Assembly (NCBI RefSeq): GCF_018919065.1
Contig: NZ_JAHLQG010000033.1
Span: 1-64,000, forward strand
Source of the DNA: Blautia sp. MSJ-9
GTDB lineage: Bacteria; Bacillota; Clostridia; Lachnospirales; Lachnospiraceae
Direction of reading: 5' to 3'
DNA length: 64,000 nt
Shown: positions 15,142 to 24,118 of the stretch, in pieces
Numbering within the stretch: the stretch's first letter is position 1
How the letters are laid out: each line of letters begins with the position of its first letter
Notes under the pieces: model-generated
Seen by the model: only the letters and a program-made list of their open reading frames with translations
Told to the model about the DNA's origin: nothing
Databases searched by the model: none
Made by a program: the position numbers and the translations under genes

Positions 15142-16932
15142 ATGCGTTATTCAGACGATATCATTGAAGAAGTCAGAATGAAGAATGATATTGTAGATGT
15201 TGTATCCCAGTATGTGAAGCTGAACAGAAGAGGAAGCACTTATTTCGGATTATGTCCGTTTCATAATGAGAAGACCCCTTCTTTTTCTGTGACCCCGTCA
15301 AAGCAGATGTACTATTGTTTTGGCTGCGGAGCAGGCGGGAATGTATTTAACTTTGTGATGGAGTATGAGAATTATACATTTGGAGAAGCGCTGCAGCATC
15401 TGGCAGACCGTGCCGGAGTGCAGCTTCCGAAGATTGAATATTCCGGAGAGGCAAAACGGAAGGCAGAACGCAGGGCTGTCCTTCTGGAGATCAACAGACT
15501 TGCAGCGAGGTATTTTTATTATCAGCTGCGGCGCGAAACTGGAAAGCAGGCATATGCATATCTGACGGGCAGAGGATTAAGTGAGGAAACAATCAAGAAG
15601 TTCGGACTGGGATATTCGGACAAATACAGCGATGATCTGTACAAATTTCTGAAATCTAAGAATTACAGTGATGATCTTTTGAGAGATTCTGGTCTGTTTA
15701 ATGTAGATGAGCGCCGGGGCATGTATGATAAGTTCTGGAACAGAGTTATTTTTCCAATCATGGATGTGAATGGCCGTGTGATCGGATTCGGAGGCCGTGT
15801 TATGGGAGATGGGAAGCCGAAATATTTGAATTCACCGGAGACGACGATCTTTGATAAGAGCCGGAACTTGTATGGATTGAATGTTGCAAGAACAACGAGA
15901 AAGAATTATCTGATCCTGTGTGAGGGGTATATGGATGTAATTTCCATGCATCAGGCAGGATTTACCAATGCAGTGGCATCACTGGGAACTGCACTTACTT
16001 CGGGACATGCAAGCCTGTTGAAGCGCTATACACAGGAAGTTCTGTTGCTGTATGACAGTGATGAAGCTGGCGTAAAAGCTGCCCTTCGTGCGATTCCAAT
16101 CCTGCGTGAGGCAGGTCTGACGTCCAGAGTGGTAAATCTAAGACCACACAAGGATCCGGACGAATTTATCAAGGCACTTGGTGCAGAGGAGTTTGAGAAA
16201 CGTCTGGAACAGGCGACGGACAGCTTTATGTTCCGGGTGCATATGGCGGAGAGAGATTTTTCAATGGAAGATCCTCAGGGTCAGAACCGTTTCTTTGAAC
16301 GGTGTGCGCAGATGCTGCTGGAGCTTTCCGATGAGCTGGAGAGGAATCTTTATATAGAAGCGATCGTGAAGGATTACAGAAGCAGCGGCATTACTGCAGA
16401 TAATCTGAAGCGACGGGTAGGTGCACTTGCCATGAAGGGAACTCCGGCAGAGAAGAGAGTTCAGCCGAAACCAGTAGGTGGACAGGTGAAGAAGGAGAGT
16501 GCATCGGATAAAGCACAGAAACTGATGCTTACCTGGCTGGTAACATATCCGAAAATCTTTAACACGGTTGAACAGTATATCCAGCCGTCAGATTTCGTAG
16601 TTCCGCTATACCGGCAGGTGGCAGAGATGCTGTACCAGCAGCATAAGGAAGGCGATGTCAATCCTGCAAGGTTGATGAATGCTTTTATTGACAGTGAAGA
16701 GCAGAGGGAGGTTTCTTCTCTGTTTAATGCGACAATTCATCTGGAAACTCCTGAAGAACAGAATCGGGCTTTTTCGGATACTGTGATCAGGATCAAGGAG
16801 GAGAGTCTCAAAGAGAGAAACCGGAAATGGAATCCTGCTGACATGCAGGAACTGCAGGCAATCATAAAAGCAAAGAAAGAATTGGAAGATCTCGGAAGAA
16901 AGCGGCAGCAGCTGCATATTTCTTTCGAATAA
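15142..16932 (+). CDS. dnaG: DNA primase
   Basis: A 596-residue replicative primase that makes RNA primers for lagging-strand synthesis. The CHC2 zinc finger is intact (Cys38, His41, Cys59, Cys62 in CPFH and CFGCG). The TOPRIM catalytic core shows the acidic LILCEGYMDV near residue 258 and LLYDSDEAG near 310. The C-terminal region after about residue 450 is the DnaB-interacting helicase-binding domain. The ribosome binding site is aaggagga. It is followed 39 bp later by rpoD. Confidence 0.96.
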   Translation: MRYSDDIIEEVRMKNDIVDVVSQYVKLNRRGSTYFGLCPFHNEKTPSFSVTPSKQMYYCFGCGAGGNVFNFVMEYENYTFGEALQHLADRAGVQLPKIEYSGEAKRKAERRAVLLEINRLAARYFYYQLRRETGKQAYAYLTGRGLSEETIKKFGLGYSDKYSDDLYKFLKSKNYSDDLLRDSGLFNVDERRGMYDKFWNRVIFPIMDVNGRVIGFGGRVMGDGKPKYLNSPETTIFDKSRNLYGLNVARTTRKNYLILCEGYMDVISMHQAGFTNAVASLGTALTSGHASLLKRYTQEVLLLYDSDEAGVKAALRAIPILREAGLTSRVVNLRPHKDPDEFIKALGAEEFEKRLEQATDSFMFRVHMAERDFSMEDPQGQNRFFERCAQMLLELSDELERNLYIEAIVKDYRSSGITADNLKRRVGALAMKGTPAEKRVQPKPVGGQVKKESASDKAQKLMLTWLVTYPKIFNTVEQYIQPSDFVVPLYRQVAEMLYQQHKEGDVNPARLMNAFIDSEEQREVSSLFNATIHLETPEEQNRAFSDTVIRIKEESLKERNRKWNPADMQELQAIIKAKKELEDLGRKRQQLHISFE

Positions 16933-16971
16933 GGATAAAATATAAACACTATATGGAGGTATAGAGCACAT

Positions 16972-18099
16972 ATGGAAATGAATATGGGTAAATTCAGTGA
17001 AAAACTGGTAGAACTTCTGGAGCTTGCCAAGAAGAAAAAAAATGTACTGGAATACCAGGAAATCAATGATTTCTTTAAGGATCAGCCACTGGGAGTTGAA
17101 CAGATGGAGAAAGTATTTGACTTTCTGGAAGCCAGTGGAGTGGATGTGCTTAGAATTACAGACAACAATGCAGATGATATGATCCTGGATGATGACGATG
17201 CAGATATTGACAAACTGGACGAAGAAGAGATTGAACTTGACAAGATCGACCTTTCTGTTCCGGAAGGTGTAAGTATCGAGGATCCGGTCCGTATGTATCT
17301 GAAAGAAATCGGTAAGGTTCCGCTTCTTTCTGCAGAAGAGGAAATCGAACTTGCAAAGAGAATGGAGAATGGAGATGAAGCTGCCAAGAAACGTCTGGCA
17401 GAGGCAAACCTTCGTCTTGTTGTCAGCATTGCCAAAAGATATGTAGGACGTGGAATGCTTTTTCTTGATCTGATCCAGGAAGGTAATTTAGGTCTGATCA
17501 AGGCAGTTGAGAAGTTTGATTACCGTAAGGGATATAAATTTAGTACCTATGCAACATGGTGGATCCGTCAGGCAATTACAAGAGCAATTGCTGACCAGGC
17601 ACGTACCATTCGTATTCCGGTGCATATGGTTGAGACAATTAATAAACTTATTCGTGTTTCCCGTCAGTTACTGCAGGAGCTTGGACGTGAACCTACGCCG
17701 GAAGAAATTGCAAAAGAAATGGATATGTCTGTAGATCGTGTGCGTGAGATCCTCAAAATTTCTCAGGAGCCGGTATCTCTGGAAACACCTATCGGTGAAG
17801 AAGAGGACAGCCATCTTGGAGACTTTATTCAGGATGATAATGTACCTGTACCTGCAGATGCAGCAGCGTTTACTTTACTGAAAGAACAGTTGGTAGAGGT
17901 TCTGAGCACACTGACAGACAGAGAGCAGAAAGTTTTACGCCTGCGTTTCGGTCTGGATGACGGACGTGCAAGAACTCTGGAGGAAGTTGGTAAGGAATTT
18001 AATGTAACAAGAGAACGTATCCGTCAGATTGAGGCAAAAGCTCTCCGTAAGCTTCGTCATCCGAGCCGCAGCCGTAAACTGAAGGATTATCTGGACTAA
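16972..18099 (+). CDS. rpoD: Primary sigma factor SigA/RpoD
   Basis: A 375-residue housekeeping sigma factor. Region 1.1 is short and very acidic (Asp/Glu run around residues 60-90). Region 1.2 starts at [11 protein letters not shown]. Region 2 has [27 protein letters not shown] and the -10 recognition [14 protein letters not shown]. Region 4.2 has the [23 protein letters not shown] for -35 recognition, ending LKDYLD. GGAGG sits 12 nt before the ATG, somewhat far. It probably reads the TTGACA/TATAAT promoters listed in this annotation. Confidence 0.96.
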   Translation: MEMNMGKFSEKLVELLELAKKKKNVLEYQEINDFFKDQPLGVEQMEKVFDFLEASGVDVLRITDNNADDMILDDDDADIDKLDEEEIELDKIDLSVPEGVSIEDPVRMYLKEIGKVPLLSAEEEIELAKRMENGDEAAKKRLAEANLRLVVSIAKRYVGRGMLFLDLIQEGNLGLIKAVEKFDYRKGYKFSTYATWWIRQAITRAIADQARTIRIPVHMVETINKLIRVSRQLLQELGREPTPEEIAKEMDMSVDRVREILKISQEPVSLETPIGEEEDSHLGDFIQDDNVPVPADAAAFTLLKEQLVEVLSTLTDREQKVLRLRFGLDDGRARTLEEVGKEFNVTRERIRQIEAKALRKLRHPSRSRKLKDYLD

Positions 18100-18109
18100 G
18101 GAGCCTGTT

Positions 18110-18817
18110 ATGCAGCTTTCATTACGTTTGTCTGCAATAGCAGGCCTGGTGACCAGGGGAAACAGACTTGTGGATGTGGGATGTGATCACGGATATCTGC
18201 CGGTATCTCTTTATCTGGATGGCAGAATACCGGGTGCGATCGCCATGGATGTGAGAAAAGGACCTCTGTCCAGAGCACAGGAACATATTTCGCAGTATGG
18301 TCTGAACGCATACATAGAGACCAGACTTTCAGATGGTCTGGAAGCATTGAAACCGGGAGAGGGCGACACTCTTGTAATAGCAGGAATGGGAGGCCCTCTC
18401 ATGGAGAGGATACTTACTGACGGAGCAGAAGTCCGAGAGAGTTTTCAGGAAATGATCCTGCAGCCTCAGTCGGATATTCCGCATTTTCGCAAATTTATCA
18501 GTGAGATTGGCTGGAAGATCGTGGATGAAGAGATGGTTCTGGAGGATGGAAAGTTTTATCCTATGATGAAAGTGATCCATGGAGAAAAGAAGCATATTTC
18601 TGCAGATGAGCCTTATACTTTAGAAGAGTGGTTCGGCGGTATGCTCCTTGAGAGGAAACATCCGATCCTGAAGGAATATCTGGAAAGAGAGCTTCGCATC
18701 CGCAATGAGATTCTTGACAAATTAAAGAATGCACCGAATGCCGAAAAGCGTACAGGTGAGATAGAGGAGGAGAAGCAGGCTGTTATTGCTGCTTTGAAGG
18801 AATATGAAGGCATATGA
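18110..18817 (+). CDS. trmK: tRNA (adenine(22)-N1)-methyltransferase
   Basis: A 235-residue SAM-dependent methyltransferase that modifies A22 in the D-loop of tRNA. The Rossmann motif LVDVGCDHGYLP (about residues 20-32) binds SAM; VIAGMGGPLMERIL is the substrate-side motif of the family. A C-terminal coiled coil (about 185-230, Lys/Glu-rich) is also typical. It starts 10 bp after rpoD and overlaps the next gene by 14 bp, so translation is coupled. Confidence 0.92.
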   Translation: MQLSLRLSAIAGLVTRGNRLVDVGCDHGYLPVSLYLDGRIPGAIAMDVRKGPLSRAQEHISQYGLNAYIETRLSDGLEALKPGEGDTLVIAGMGGPLMERILTDGAEVRESFQEMILQPQSDIPHFRKFISEIGWKIVDEEMVLEDGKFYPMMKVIHGEKKHISADEPYTLEEWFGGMLLERKHPILKEYLERELRIRNEILDKLKNAPNAEKRTGEIEEEKQAVIAALKEYEGI

Positions 18818-19586
18818 ACTGACCTCCTGGCTGGAGAAGAAATATCCTGCCGATGCAGCTGAGGACTGGGATAATGTAGGACTTCTCACGGGAGATGATA
18901 CCAATGAGATCAGCCATGTATTTCTGGCTCTGGATCTGACAGAAGAGACACTGGCTGAGGCGATCAGGGATGGTGCAGATATGATCATTACCCATCATCC
19001 GATGATTTTTTCAGGAATTAAGAAAATCAATAATCACAGTTTTACAGGAAGAAAGATCATTACATTGATCCGGAAAGGAATCGTGTATTATGCGATGCAC
19101 ACCAATTACGATGTGCTGGGCATGGCAGATTTAAGTGCGGATTATACAAAGATACACAATACGGAAGTTCTTTCTGTAACTGAGGAGAGAAATGGTGAGG
19201 TGCAGGGATTCGGCAGAGTTGGAGACCTTCCGGAGGAGATGACTCTGAGAGAATATGCGCAGCTGATCAAGAAATCCCTGAAACTAAATGATGTAAAGGT
19301 TTATGGTGATCTGGATAGCAGGGTGAAACGTGCAGCAGTCTGTACAGGATCAGGTAAGAGCATGATCCAAGATGCCATTAAGGCAGGGGCAGATGTGTAT
19401 GTAACTGGTGATATTGACCACCATACAGGAATTGATACTGTTGCACAGGGATTGGCGCTGATCGATGCCGGACACTATGGAACTGAATATGTTTTTATGG
19501 ATGCAATGAAAAAAGAACTGGCACAGGCATTTCCAGATCTGAAAATTTCCTGTGCAGAGGTAAAGAGCCCGTACACGATTCTGTGA
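18804..19586 (+). CDS. Nif3-like dinuclear metal-centre protein (YqfO family)
   Basis: A 260-residue NIF3/DUF34 family protein forming hexamers with a two-metal site. Metal ligands are visible: THHPMIFSG near residue 65, the MHTNYD histidine near 100, and DAGHYGTEY near the C-terminus. It is sometimes labelled GTP cyclohydrolase I type 2; the true function is unsettled. It is the last gene of the dgt-rpoD cluster, overlapping trmK, an order conserved in Firmicutes. The lengthened YqfO insert is absent, so this is the short form. A GC-rich inverted repeat overlaps the stop codon. Confidence 0.9.
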   Translation: MKAYELTSWLEKKYPADAAEDWDNVGLLTGDDTNEISHVFLALDLTEETLAEAIRDGADMIITHHPMIFSGIKKINNHSFTGRKIITLIRKGIVYYAMHTNYDVLGMADLSADYTKIHNTEVLSVTEERNGEVQGFGRVGDLPEEMTLREYAQLIKKSLKLNDVKVYGDLDSRVKRAAVCTGSGKSMIQDAIKAGADVYVTGDIDHHTGIDTVAQGLALIDAGHYGTEYVFMDAMKKELAQAFPDLKISCAEVKSPYTIL

Positions 19587-19597
19587 TACGGGTTCTT
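19562..19597 (+). terminator. Weak terminator overlapping the nif3 stop
   Basis: aaagagcccgtac and gtgatacgggttctt form a hairpin with one G-U pair. Only a short T tract follows, so efficiency is doubtful. Confidence 0.4.
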
Positions 19598-19689
19598 ACC
19601 ATATAATATGAAATTTGGCTGGTCTGTTGTCTGCAGAGCAGCGGTAACTATATTTACTTGTCGGCATAGCAGAAATGGAGGCAGGATTT

Positions 19690-21357
19690 ATGGAACAGAA
19701 AATGTATAATGTTACAATACAGGGAAAAACAAAGCAATATCCGGAGAGAATTCCTTACAGTGAGATTGTAAAAGAATACGAAGGAAATACAGATGCGCCG
19801 GTAATGCTGGTGATCGTAAATGGCAGACTGAGAGAACTGCATAAGCATTTGAAGGCGGACTGTGAGATCGAATTTGTGACATCAAAGGATCCAATCGGAC
19901 ACAAAACTTATTGCAGAAGTGCCAGTATGATCCTTCTGAAGGCAATCTATGATGTGGCAGGACAGGAGAATGTGGACAGTGTAGTGATCCATTATTCAGT
20001 GGGCAGCGGCTATTATTTTACAATGAAAGGACCTATGGTACTGGATCAGGAATTTATTGATAAGGTAAAAGCGCAGATGCACAGGATCGTAGACGAGAAT
20101 CTTCCTATCATAAAGAGAAGTGTAAGCACCAGTGAGGCGGTTGCGCTTTTTCATAAGCATCATATGTATGACAAGGAGAAACTGTTTAATTACCGCAGAA
20201 GTTCTACCGTGAATCTTTACAGTATTGGAAGTTTTGAGGACTATTTCTACGGATTTATGGCAAATCATACAGGGTATATCAAGACGTTTGATCTGTTTCT
20301 GTATGAGGGCGGTTTTGTGCTGCAGCTTCCGACTCAGAATGAACCGGATCGGATACCTGAATTTAAACCTCAGGAGAAGATTTTCCATGTGCAGAGGGAA
20401 TCTCAGGAATGGGGAGATAAACTGGATATTGCGACAGTTGGGGATCTCAATGAAAAAGTTACCAGAGGCGGTATTCAGGACATTTTGTTGATCCAGGAAG
20501 CGATGCAGGAGGCAAAGATCTCAGAAATCGCATCTAAGATCGCGGCAGCTGGAAATAAGAAGTTTGTTATGATCGCTGGCCCGTCTTCTTCCGGAAAGAC
20601 TACATTTTCACACAGATTGTCCATTCAGCTTGCTGCCCATGGAATGAAACCGCATCCGATCGCAGTTGATAACTATTTTGTAGACAGACATCTCACTCCC
20701 GTAGATGAGTTTGGAGAAAAGAATTTTGAGTGTCTGGAAGCGATTGATGTTGAGCAGTTTAATAAAGATATGCTTGATCTTCTGGAAGGAAAAAGGGTGG
20801 AGATGCCGGTTTTCAATTTCAAAACAGGAACCAGGGAATATAAAGGTGATTTTCTGCAGCTGGATAAAGATGATATTCTGGTAATTGAGGGGATTCATGG
20901 ATTGAATGATAAGCTTAGCTATGCACTTCCAAAGGAGAGCAAATTTAAGATTTATCTCAGTGCTTTGACTCAGCTGAATATTGATGAGCATAACAGGATT
21001 CCTACCACTGATGGACGACTGATCCGCAGGATCGTAAGGGATGCCCGTACAAGAGGAACTTCTGCGAAGGAGACGATTGCGAGATGGCCTTCTGTACGCA
21101 GAGGAGAAGAGCAGAATATCTTTCCATTTCAGGAGGAGGCAGATGTAATGTTTAATTCTGCCCTGATCTATGAACTGGCATGCCTGAAAGTATATGCAGA
21201 GCCGCTTCTGTTTGGGATTGATAAAAATGAGCCGGAGTATACAGAAGCGAAGAGACTGCTGAAATTCTTTGAATATTTTGTTCCGGTGCCAAGTGAGGCA
21301 GTGCCGCATAACTCGATCTTAAGAGAGTTTATTGGCGGAAGCTGCTTCAATGTATAG
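19690..21357 (+). CDS. TGS-domain nucleoside (uridine-type) kinase
   Basis: A 555-residue two-part protein. The N-terminus (about 1-65) is a TGS-like domain and the next 150 residues resemble the second editing domain of threonyl-tRNA synthetase. From about residue 285 there is a P-loop kinase of the uridine kinase/PRK type: GPSSSGKTTFSHRLS, then AVDNYFVDR and VIEGIHGLND (Walker B). This architecture is well known in Clostridia as 'nucleoside kinase'; the substrate is not proven. ATG at 19690 is used because GGAGG is 8 nt upstream; an ATG 15 bases earlier has no site. It stands alone before rnpB. Confidence 0.88.
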   Translation: MEQKMYNVTIQGKTKQYPERIPYSEIVKEYEGNTDAPVMLVIVNGRLRELHKHLKADCEIEFVTSKDPIGHKTYCRSASMILLKAIYDVAGQENVDSVVIHYSVGSGYYFTMKGPMVLDQEFIDKVKAQMHRIVDENLPIIKRSVSTSEAVALFHKHHMYDKEKLFNYRRSSTVNLYSIGSFEDYFYGFMANHTGYIKTFDLFLYEGGFVLQLPTQNEPDRIPEFKPQEKIFHVQRESQEWGDKLDIATVGDLNEKVTRGGIQDILLIQEAMQEAKISEIASKIAAAGNKKFVMIAGPSSSGKTTFSHRLSIQLAAHGMKPHPIAVDNYFVDRHLTPVDEFGEKNFECLEAIDVEQFNKDMLDLLEGKRVEMPVFNFKTGTREYKGDFLQLDKDDILVIEGIHGLNDKLSYALPKESKFKIYLSALTQLNIDEHNRIPTTDGRLIRRIVRDARTRGTSAKETIARWPSVRRGEEQNIFPFQEEADVMFNSALIYELACLKVYAEPLLFGIDKNEPEYTEAKRLLKFFEYFVPVPSEAVPHNSILREFIGGSCFNV

Positions 21358-21477
21358 AATTGCTACAGAGGCTCATATATTGCTATTTATGTAAGCTTTT
21401 ACATGCATATGTTAGAATTTAAGTATGTGTCGTGTACTCATGGGAATAAAAATTGGACACTAATGTAAAGATCTTTC

Positions 21478-21506
21478 TTTACAACTAAAAAAAAACGTGC
21501 TAGAAT
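21478..21506 (+). promoter_or_regulatory. SigA promoter of rnpB
   Basis: TTTACA, 17 nt including an A9 run, TAGAAT. The -35 is the right arm of tgtaaaga-tctt-tctttaca (21464-21483), and gtgct/agcac brackets the -10. Confidence 0.8.
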
Positions 21507-21513
21507 AGCACTT

Positions 21514-21866
21514 GCGCAACCAGGTCAGGTAATCGCGGCTGGACAGACGAAAGGGTTCAGACGAGGAAAGTCCGGGCTTCGCAGGGCAGGATGCCGGATA
21601 ACGTCCGGTGGAGGTGACTCCCAGACCAGTGCAACAGAAATAAACCGCCTCACTTGTGGGGTAAGGGTGGAAAGGCAGTGTAAGAGACTACCGCCGTCCT
21701 GGTAACAGGCCGGGCACATGTAAACTCCATTCGAAGCAAGACCGAATAGAAAGCGATACGGCTGCCCGTCGTGCTTTCAGGTGGGTCGCTTGAGCCTTAT
21801 GGCAACGTAAGGCCTAGACAGATGATTACCCAATGACATAACCCGGCTTATCGGTCTGATTGCGTA
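21514..21866 (+). ncRNA. rnpB: RNase P RNA, class A
   Basis: About 350 nt with the universal conserved blocks: gaggaaagtccgggctt (CR-I, near 21565) and agacagatgattacc then acataacccggctta (CR-IV/V) at the 3' end. The P1 helix pairs gcgcaaccagg with tctgattgcg. The overall length and the central P7-P11 block fit the ancestral type A rather than the Bacillus type B. Ends are judged from P1 and are accurate to a few bases. The catalytic RNA matures tRNA 5' ends; its proposed modulator YlxR is encoded further along. Confidence 0.95.
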
Positions 21867-21884
21867 CAAAATAATAAGAAACTG

Positions 21885-21936
21885 AAATCTCACTGCTGAT
21901 GTGGAAAATTATCTAAATCAGTTGGTGGGATTTTTT
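21885..21936 (+). terminator. Terminator of rnpB
   Basis: aaatctcactgctgat pairs imperfectly with atcagttggtgggatt, followed by a T6 run. Confidence 0.75.
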
Positions 21937-21939
21937 GTA

Positions 21940-21975
21940 TAAAAATAACCGGGAACAACGATAGCTCCCGGTTAT
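21940..21975 (-). terminator. Terminator of pyrBI
   Basis: Ten-base perfect arms ataaccggga/tcccggttat with an 11-nt loop; on the minus strand a T-run follows (A5 on the plus strand). Confidence 0.85.
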
Positions 21976-22003
21976 GTAATGATTCGTATGAGATACAGGT
22001 AAA

Positions 22004-22441
22004 TTATTTATTACGCTTACCGGTATATTTCTCTTCGCAGTATTTACATCTGTAAACTTCTTTCTCCTCATCAGCGAGAACGAAGATCTGGTCAAGTCCC
22101 TGCTCGATAGAAGTGATGCAGCGAGGATTTTTGCATCTGATCACGTTTACGACCTGTTTCGGAAGTTTCAGGTCTTTCTTTGCAACGATCTTCTCATCTT
22201 TGATGATGTTTACAGTGATGTTGTGGTCAATGAAACCAAGGATGTCCAGATCAAGATTCTCGATCGGGCATTCAACCTTGATGATATCTTTCTTTCCCAT
22301 TTTGTTACTGCGTGCGTTCTTGATGATCGCAACAGTACAGTCAAGTTTATCAAGTTTCAGATCATGATAGATAGTCATGGCCTTGCCGGCTTTGATATGG
22401 TCTAATACATAACCTTCACGAAGTGCTCCAACATTTAACAT
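22004..22441 (-). CDS. pyrI: Aspartate carbamoyltransferase regulatory chain
   Basis: A 145-residue PyrI. The N-terminal nucleotide-binding domain ([16 protein letters not shown]) senses CTP/ATP; the C-terminal zinc domain is intact with CKNPRC and CKYC, which contact the catalytic chain. It overlaps pyrB by 7 bp and lacks its own promoter, so the two chains are made together. A strong terminator follows. Firmicutes with PyrI are mostly Clostridia; Bacillus uses PyrB alone. Confidence 0.95.
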   Translation of the reverse strand: MLNVGALREGYVLDHIKAGKAMTIYHDLKLDKLDCTVAIIKNARSNKMGKKDIIKVECPIENLDLDILGFIDHNITVNIIKDEKIVAKKDLKLPKQVVNVIRCKNPRCITSIEQGLDQIFVLADEEKEVYRCKYCEEKYTGKRNK

Positions 22442-23358
22442 GGTAATTTTACCTCCAGTAATGTGAGAATCAGGGCCATACGTACATATACGCCGTACTG
22501 AGCCTGTTTGAAATAAGCTGCTCTCGGGTCTGCATCTACTTCTGTTGCAATTTCATTTACACGTGGAAGAGGATGGAGAATGTACATATCCTCTTTTGCA
22601 AGTTCCATTTTCTGTTTGTCCAGAATATAGAAGTCTTTCATGCGGACATAATCTTCTTCGTTGAAGAAACGTTCCTTCTGTACACGTGTCATGTACAGGA
22701 TATCGAGGTCTGGTAAAGCATCTTCAAGTCTTTCAACTTCCTGGAATTCGATGTTGTTCTTCTTCAGAACATCTTCGCGAATGTAACTTGGAATACGAAG
22801 TTCTTCCGGTGAGATCAGTACGAATTTCACATTTGTGTAACGTACAAGTGCTTCGATCAGAGAGTGAACAGTACGTCCGAATTTCAGGTCACCGCACAGA
22901 CCGATGGTAAGGTTGTCTAAACGTCCTTTAAGAGAACGAATGGTAAGTAGATCAGTTAATGTCTGGGTAGGATGTTGATGACCACCGTCACCGGCGTTGA
23001 TAACAGGAATAGAAGAAGCCATAGAAGCTACTAACGGAGCGCCCTCTTTCGGGTGACGCATAGCACAGATATCTGCATAACAGGATACAACACGAATTGT
23101 ATCAGCAACACTTTCGCCCTTTGTAGCGGAACTGGAATCAGCTGATGAAAAACCAAGAACTTTACCGCCGAGATTCATCATAGCAGCTTCAAAGCTGAGG
23201 CGGGTACGGGTGCTTGGCTCGTAGAATAAAGTGGCAAGTCTCTTATCGTCGCAGACATGCGCGTATTTATCAGGGTGTTTCTCAATATCACTGGCCAGGT
23301 CAAGAAGAGTGTTAAGCTCGTCTACAGACAGGTCAAGTGGACTCATTAAGTGTCTCAT
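22435..23358 (-). CDS. pyrB: Aspartate carbamoyltransferase catalytic chain
   Basis: A 307-residue enzyme that joins carbamoyl phosphate and aspartate, the first committed step of pyrimidine synthesis. The carbamoyl-phosphate loop [13 protein letters not shown] (Ser-Thr-Arg-Thr-Arg) is intact near residue 50; the aspartate-domain HPLPRV is near residue 265. The start has ggaggtata upstream. It is the first gene of pyrBI, driven by a good SigA promoter 50 bp away. Other pyr genes are not in this window, and no PyrR-type attenuator is visible in the short leader. Confidence 0.96.
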   Translation of the reverse strand: MRHLMSPLDLSVDELNTLLDLASDIEKHPDKYAHVCDDKRLATLFYEPSTRTRLSFEAAMMNLGGKVLGFSSADSSSATKGESVADTIRVVSCYADICAMRHPKEGAPLVASMASSIPVINAGDGGHQHPTQTLTDLLTIRSLKGRLDNLTIGLCGDLKFGRTVHSLIEALVRYTNVKFVLISPEELRIPSYIREDVLKKNNIEFQEVERLEDALPDLDILYMTRVQKERFFNEEDYVRMKDFYILDKQKMELAKEDMYILHPLPRVNEIATEVDADPRAAYFKQAQYGVYVRMALILTLLEVKLPC

Positions 23359-23412
23359 TTTATACCTCCATATTTTGTTGGTTCAGGAACTTTTTTCGTA
23401 ATCCTTCTTAAC

Positions 23413-23441
23413 ATCATATAATAACCCTGTATATTTTTCAA
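23413..23441 (-). promoter_or_regulatory. SigA promoter of pyrBI
   Basis: On the minus strand TTGAAA, 17 nt, TATGAT; the transcript would begin about 48 nt before pyrB. The -35 overlaps the stop codon of the upstream membrane gene. Confidence 0.75.
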
Positions 23442-23824
23442 GAGAGTTTTTTGAGTATTTTTTCAAAAAATAATCCGGTTCCGAACCAGAGTGGAGCATA
23501 GTCCAGACGAATCAGTCCTTTGTAGTTCAGGGGCGCCTGGCTGTAGTCCCATGGACACATATGAAAACAGCGCAGAAAAGAGCCGCTGATAAATTCTACG
23601 GAGAAAATACCAACAGTATAAATGAATCCGCGTATCATAACCGGGACAGCGGAAAACTTCTTATAGAGAGGCCGGATGACAGCTGCGCATCCGTAAATGG
23701 GAAACATTAAAAGAGAGGTTTTTCCTGTCATGGTAAGTTCCCCGGAGAGTGCAGAATGCAGACCTGTCCAGAGAACCTCTATGCACCATCCGGCCAAGCC
23801 GCAGAGCAGAAATGATTTTTTCAT
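23438..23824 (-). CDS. Small membrane protein of the putative ABC-permease (CmpB-like) family
   Basis: A 128-residue protein with four hydrophobic segments: FLLCGLAGWCIEVLWTGLHS at the N-terminus, LLMFPIYGCAAVIRPLY, FIYTVGIFSVEFISG and a C-terminal LWFGTGLFFE. This pattern (GWCIEVLWTG, MFPIYG, WDYS) is that of the 'putative ABC transporter permease' family PF06541, whose function is unknown. Start at 23824 is chosen because gggagg lies 6 nt upstream; a longer frame reaches further but has no site. It is upstream of pyrBI on the same strand, with a promoter between them. Confidence 0.7.
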   Translation of the reverse strand: MKKSFLLCGLAGWCIEVLWTGLHSALSGELTMTGKTSLLMFPIYGCAAVIRPLYKKFSAVPVMIRGFIYTVGIFSVEFISGSFLRCFHMCPWDYSQAPLNYKGLIRLDYAPLWFGTGLFFEKILKKLS

Positions 23825-23877
23825 AAAAGACCTCCCGATTTTCGCGTAAATTTTACCTGATTCTAGTATTGCCTGCC

Positions 23878-23906
23878 TTGAAAAAAACATACGTGTAAGA
23901 TATAAT
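23878..23906 (+). promoter_or_regulatory. SigA promoter of folC-pheA
   Basis: TTGAAA, 17 nt, TATAAT. The predicted transcript has an unusually long leader of about 205 nt before folC. Confidence 0.8.
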
Positions 23907-23977
23907 GAGAACACATGTGTTATTGTCTGGAATAATTAGTTTTTACGATATATAGACAGGAACATATAGATTTGTTT

Positions 23978-24061
23978 ATGGAAGAAAATGAGCTGTGGAA
24001 AATAATGTTACTGTTCAGTCCGTATCCGATAATATGCTTTGTATGGTATGGCTTGGAATAG
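23978..24061 (+). CDS. Possible 27-residue leader peptide before folC
   Basis: An ATG frame in the long leader encodes MEENELWKIM, then a hydrophobic stretch rich in Phe, Tyr and Trp, then a stop. No strong ribosome binding site precedes it. An inverted repeat (24008-24017 with 24069-24078) overlaps its second half. Given pheA downstream, a leader peptide is conceivable, but chance is just as likely. Confidence 0.25.
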   Translation: MEENELWKIMLLFSPYPIICFVWYGLE

Positions 24062-24078
24062 TGGCATGTGAACAGTAA
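24008..24078. repeat. Inverted repeat in the folC leader
   Basis: Arms ttactgttca and tgaacagtaa are perfect over 10 bp, separated by 51 nt. The same arm sequence forms the terminal repeats of the element after infB, so the two may belong to one repeat family. Confidence 0.5.
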
Positions 24079-24118
24079 TGAAATAATTTTCGGGCTCATA
24101 GAAACAGAGGAGTTTATT

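Noticed and set aside
23359-23437. PyrR-type attenuator before pyrB
   Set aside because: The leader is only about 48 nt and lacks terminator/antiterminator arms.
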